The position numbers and the translations under genes were made by a program. Under the pieces are notes generated by a model that saw only the letters and a program-made list of their open reading frames with translations, had not been told where the DNA came from and ran no database searches. Of a DNA stretch of 63,045 bases, positions 60,406 through 63,045 are shown in pieces. The DNA is from Bacteroidales bacterium (lineage in GTDB: Bacteria; Bacteroidota; Bacteroidia; Bacteroidales; WCHB1-69): NCBI GenBank assembly GCA_017649855.1, contig JAGCGA010000001.1:1-63045 (forward strand). Direction: 5' to 3'. Numbering within the stretch: the first letter of the stretch is position 1; each line of letters begins with the position of its first letter.

Positions 60406-61626
60406 TCACCACTCCACCTCCTTGATCTCCCCCTCGGGACTGCGGAACACAAAGCGTTTCGTGGCACCTTGGCGCACCAGCAACGTATATGTGCACATAT
60501 CCGGAATGGGGGTGCCGTCAACGCTGATGAGGTAATCGCCGTTGCGGAGGCCCTTCTCGTAGGCTTTCGTCCCTTTGCGCACAATCGCCTTCACCGCCCC
60601 GAGCATGTCGCCCTCCTCGGCAGGAACAAGATTGAGGCCTCTTCCCCTGTTCGCCACGGTGATTTCCGGGTTCCCGTCGTTGGGCAGGAAGTAAAAACTC
60701 TTCTTCGGCGCGTCGATAATCAGCGAGACGTGCTCCAACAGGGCCGAACCGACGGCACGGTTGTGCGTGGCGGTCGAGACCCACACCTCTTTGAGAACGA
60801 TGTCGCCGATTTCAATCTCAGGGAAACAGAGTTCCCCACCAATAACCGTATCGTAGGAGGCGCCGAAAAGACCGGCGTAGGTCATCACGGTCGTATCCAC
60901 ATTCACCGTCATCGAATCCAATTGCCGCTTGATGTTTGGGTTGTCCTTCGCCCACAGATCCAGCAAATCCTGCGGGAGACCGAACCAACCGCCGACAGCG
61001 CCCATATCGAAAAGCATTCTCGGGCGGGCAAACGGAATTTTCGTCCACAGGAAGGGTACGTTGCCGTAAACTTTGTAGGGCACCTTGGCGTGTCCTTTCT
61101 CCTCTTTGGCGAAAAAGCCCTTGCGGGAGGTCATGATCAGCAGACTGTCACGGGTGTCGAATTTGAACGAGATGCCTTTGGAGACGAGGTCGAAGCCGAA
61201 AGCGCCGTCGATGATGCCGCAGGTGTAATTTCCGAGCCCGTCATCCACCACCACCGGATAGCCCTTGATGGTGAGATGTCCCATTTTAAGGGAAGGAATC
61301 TTCATCATCGCTTTCTTTTTCGTTCTGTTTTGGGCGTCACGTGTGGTGATACTGGCGCCCATCGGTTGCATCCACGGCTCTTCTTCTCCTATCCAGAACC
61401 CTGTCCCGGCACCCGTGTCGAACATCAGGTTCTTGGTTTCCCCCTCGATTTCCACGGGCACAATGATGGCCCCGTCCCACATCTTGATCTTGATGGTATC
61501 GACAAAGTCCTGTTCGGAGATGCCGAAATAGCGGTCGCTCAACCGCTGGGCCGTTGCTTGCCAAAATGCCGAAAACAGCAGCAAAACGACCGTTGTGATG
61601 ATTTTTATCGGATTATTCATTCGCAT
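60406..61626 (-). CDS. Retropepsin-like aspartyl protease with C-terminal PDZ domain
   Basis: 406 residues. MNNPIKIITTVVLLLFSAFWQ and the following ATAQ are a signal peptide; the ATG at 61626 or the in-frame one at 61620 could be used. Two pepsin-like half-domains are visible: FDTGAGTGFWIGEEEPW (Asp70) and RMLFDMGAVGGWFG (FDMGA in the second half). DTGA in the first half is intact, but the second site has Met in place of Thr. A PDZ-like domain ends the protein (AIVRKGTKAYEKGLRNGDYL, SVDGTPI). It is an exported protein; catalysis is uncertain because of the second half. Confidence 0.82.
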   Translation of the reverse strand: MRMNNPIKIITTVVLLLFSAFWQATAQRLSDRYFGISEQDFVDTIKIKMWDGAIIVPVEIEGETKNLMFDTGAGTGFWIGEEEPWMQPMGASITTRDAQNRTKKKAMMKIPSLKMGHLTIKGYPVVVDDGLGNYTCGIIDGAFGFDLVSKGISFKFDTRDSLLIMTSRKGFFAKEEKGHAKVPYKVYGNVPFLWTKIPFARPRMLFDMGAVGGWFGLPQDLLDLWAKDNPNIKRQLDSMTVNVDTTVMTYAGLFGASYDTVIGGELCFPEIEIGDIVLKEVWVSTATHNRAVGSALLEHVSLIIDAPKKSFYFLPNDGNPEITVANRGRGLNLVPAEEGDMLGAVKAIVRKGTKAYEKGLRNGDYLISVDGTPIPDMCTYTLLVRQGATKRFVFRSPEGEIKEVEW

Positions 61627-61767
61627 CTTTTCGGTTTTTAGTCACTTTCCGTGACGATTTGAGGCCGCAAAGATACACTTTTAGACTTTTGGAACCACCG
61701 TCCGAATGTATAAAGGTCATACTTTCGCTCTAACTAAAATTCGCATAATTCGTAAAATTCGCCGACA

Positions 61768-62319
61768 CTAGCGCCACTCCGCGAAGCACGAGAAGCCATA
61801 GCGCGTTTCAACGCCCTCTGGCAGGAAGAAGTAAAGCACCTTCAAATCCGTCGGCATCCCGTCTTTCTTGACGCTGAAGTAGTTGTCGGAACTTTGGTTG
61901 GAGGAGAACTTCTTCCGTCCCAGATGAACGAGCATCCATTCGGCGATGCGGTCGGTGCGCCAGTCGCAGTAGGCGCGGGCCTGAGTCGGCGAAATCCCCA
62001 ACACGGGGAACTCCTTGTATGCAGGATGCTTCGAATAGTGCTGGGCGATACTGTCGGGGAGCTGCTGCCGGATGATTTGCTCATCGGGCAGTGCGGCGCG
62101 GTACTCGGCCGACTCCTTCCCGTAGATATGTTCCAACCAGTAGAGGTATTCCAGCCAATCGACATTAGTGATATGGGCTTGGTCGCAATACACGTTGTCC
62201 GCAATCTTGACCATACCGGGCGGGGGCGTTTTCTCCTGGTAATTCTTGACGGTGAGGTGCTGCGCGGAGGCACCGGTGGCGCAGAGCCATAACATCACGA
62301 AGAGAAGTTTGCATTTCAT
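61768..62319 (-). CDS. Truncated SUMF1/GldK-like exported protein
   Basis: 183 residues. MKCKLLFVMLWLCATGASAQ is a signal peptide. PPPGMVKIADNVYCDQAHIT and NVDWLEYLYWLEHIYG resemble the start of the formylglycine-generating-enzyme (SUMF1) fold as found in GldK/GldJ, and FPVLGISPTQARAYCDWRTD is its second conserved block. The C-terminal part of the fold is missing, including the usual catalytic cysteines and the RGGSW region, and the sequence ends CFAEWR. It is either a shortened, non-catalytic member or a decayed gene; no frameshift was found. Confidence 0.7.
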   Translation of the reverse strand: MKCKLLFVMLWLCATGASAQHLTVKNYQEKTPPPGMVKIADNVYCDQAHITNVDWLEYLYWLEHIYGKESAEYRAALPDEQIIRQQLPDSIAQHYSKHPAYKEFPVLGISPTQARAYCDWRTDRIAEWMLVHLGRKKFSSNQSSDNYFSVKKDGMPTDLKVLYFFLPEGVETRYGFSCFAEWR

Positions 62320-62461
62320 AATCTTACATTTTTAAGGGTGGTTCTTTATTTTAAAAACGTAAAATTGGATGGGAATCTTGGGGGGATGAGGGATTTTATT
62401 TTGTTGCGGGGGGTGGTATAATATATTGAATGTCAATAAAATACGGGTTGATATTTTGGAT

Positions 62462-62491
62462 TGTAGAGACGCGCCATGGCACGTCTCTACA
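62462..62491. repeat. Palindromic repeat, copy 3 (GAGACG family)
   Basis: Arms TGTAGAGACGCGCCA / TGGCACGTCTCTACA; one mismatch, which gives a G-T type pair in RNA. Outer arms are the same as copy 2, inner arm CGCC instead of TTTC. Confidence 0.9.
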
Positions 62492-62537
62492 TCGCCCTGT
62501 CACCGTTTCACCGCAAACGCCGTAAATGAAATAAATG

Positions 62538-62545
62538 TATCTTTG
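62538..62545 (+). promoter_or_regulatory. -7 promoter element for the TPR gene
   Basis: TATCTTTG followed by C, 68 nt before the ATG at 62614. Confidence 0.6.
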
Positions 62546-62613
62546 CGGTCGTTTACCTAATTGTGGCCCTTTTATGTTTTTTTGCGTCTTAATAAAAAAC
62601 GAGCATTAATTTC

Positions 62614-63045
62614 ATGAATATGAAAAATATACGATTGACAACCATTTTTCTTACACTTTTACTGTCATATGGACACGTTTGTATGTCCCAGCAGTTAGAC
62701 AAGCATATTTTGAAGACTCAGCGGGATATTGACTTGTTTTTTGAAAAATATGATGAGATTTATGATGTGTATCATGACTTTTACAAAGATAAACAGTTCG
62801 ATAAGGCGATTCTCCATCTAAAAGAACTTGTCACATTCTTTGACACAACTGCTATTGACAGTCAGTGGGTGGATGCTAGGATCTACAAGGAAGAAATGAC
62901 AGCTGATGTATATTATAATCTTGCATGCTGCTACGCATTGACGGCACAAAAGAAACTGGCATTGGAAACACTGGAAAAATCCATACGCGTAGGTTACAAG
63001 GATTATCGTAATATGCTTAACGACAGCGATTTTGAGAGTATCAGA
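62614..63045 (+). CDS. Exported TPR protein, N-terminal part (runs off window)
   Basis: At least 144 residues are open to the window edge. NIRLTTIFLTLLLSYGHVCMSQ is a signal peptide; an in-frame ATG at 62620 is an alternative start. The rest is helical, and YYNLACCYALTAQKKLALETLEKSIRVGYKD matches the terminal TPR-repeat consensus (YNLACxYSLxGxxxxALxxLExAI). The DYRNMLNDSDFESIR that follows is the usual end-of-group motif. It is probably a periplasmic scaffold; the domain after the edge is unknown. Confidence 0.8.
   Translation, partial: MNMKNIRLTTIFLTLLLSYGHVCMSQQLDKHILKTQRDIDLFFEKYDEIYDVYHDFYKDKQFDKAILHLKELVTFFDTTAIDSQWVDARIYKEEMTADVYYNLACCYALTAQKKLALETLEKSIRVGYKDYRNMLNDSDFESIR

Larger units (their letters stand above)
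62320..62613. other. Intergenic region with palindrome and divergent start regions
   Basis: 294 bp without a gene. It holds palindrome copy 3 (62462-62491) and the TPR-gene promoter (62538-62545). A G-rich stretch, GGGGGGATGAGGG near 62379, has no assigned role. No promoter for the SUMF1-like gene could be identified. Confidence 0.6.

Overview
The window is a 63 kb chromosomal segment of an anaerobic member of the Bacteroidota, most likely order Bacteroidales. The evidence is: secreted proteins ending in a type IX secretion (T9SS) sorting domain; the Bacteroidetes -7 promoter motif TAnnTTTG before about twenty genes; a pyruvate:ferredoxin oxidoreductase; the SufCD/SufS Fe-S system; the ftsX-DUF3098-uppP-truB order; carboxynorspermidine decarboxylase; and a Bacteroidetes-type LysS with a C-terminal extension. 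Species cannot be named from sequence alone. No tRNA, rRNA, CRISPR array or prophage was found.

Layout. 1-5.6 kb (mostly minus strand): the 5' part of nifJ, a divergent IS1595-like transposase, a stand-alone HsdR N-terminal-domain protein coupled to nspC, a small membrane protein, an aminotransferase and a lipoprotein. 5.6-9.4 kb: a lipoprotein and a TonB-type energising operon (exbB, an uncharacterised membrane/coiled-coil protein, two exbD). 9.4-18.6 kb: three T9SS cargo proteins, including a gingipain-like C25 protease translationally coupled to surE, with yicC between. 18.6-31.6 kb: a ribbon-helix-helix/SPFH pair, then lysS, mrp, thyA, pgk, an M16 protease, a flippase, a C69 dipeptidase and 5-formyl-THF cyclo-ligase on the plus strand. 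31.6-37.4 kb (minus): phosphoesterase, lgt, M20 hydrolase, rlmH, sufD, sufC. 37.4-44.6 kb (plus): AddA/RecB-like helicase-nuclease, a lipoprotein, a secreted MORN-repeat protein and a LysM lytic transglycosylase. 44.6-49.2 kb: MsbA-like ABC exporter divergent from ftsX-DUF3098-uppP-truB. 49.2-56 kb (minus): parE-lipoprotein-tilS-membrane protein-sufS-SDR, a tightly packed operon. 56-63 kb: a putative metal exporter, two tandem proteins with identical N-termini and unrelated C-termini, an AAA ATPase, an aspartyl-protease-like PDZ protein, a truncated SUMF1-like protein and the start of a TPR protein.

Most genes are housekeeping. Lgt supplies the lipid anchors for the lipoproteins here, uppP and the flippase serve envelope precursor transport, and ExbB/ExbD would energise outer-membrane uptake. 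The accessory signals are concentrated in three places: (i) a tandem array at 57.1-59.0 kb in which a constant promoter/leader/signal-peptide/35-residue block is joined to different C-terminal domains, with a third orphan leader pointing antisense into the metal exporter gene; (ii) a family of about 28-bp palindromes (18.87, 55.92 and 62.46 kb) with a conserved outer arm and changed but still pairing inner arms; (iii) degenerate 7-nt tandem repeats sitting directly on or before the start regions of mrp, thyA, fau and the two array genes.
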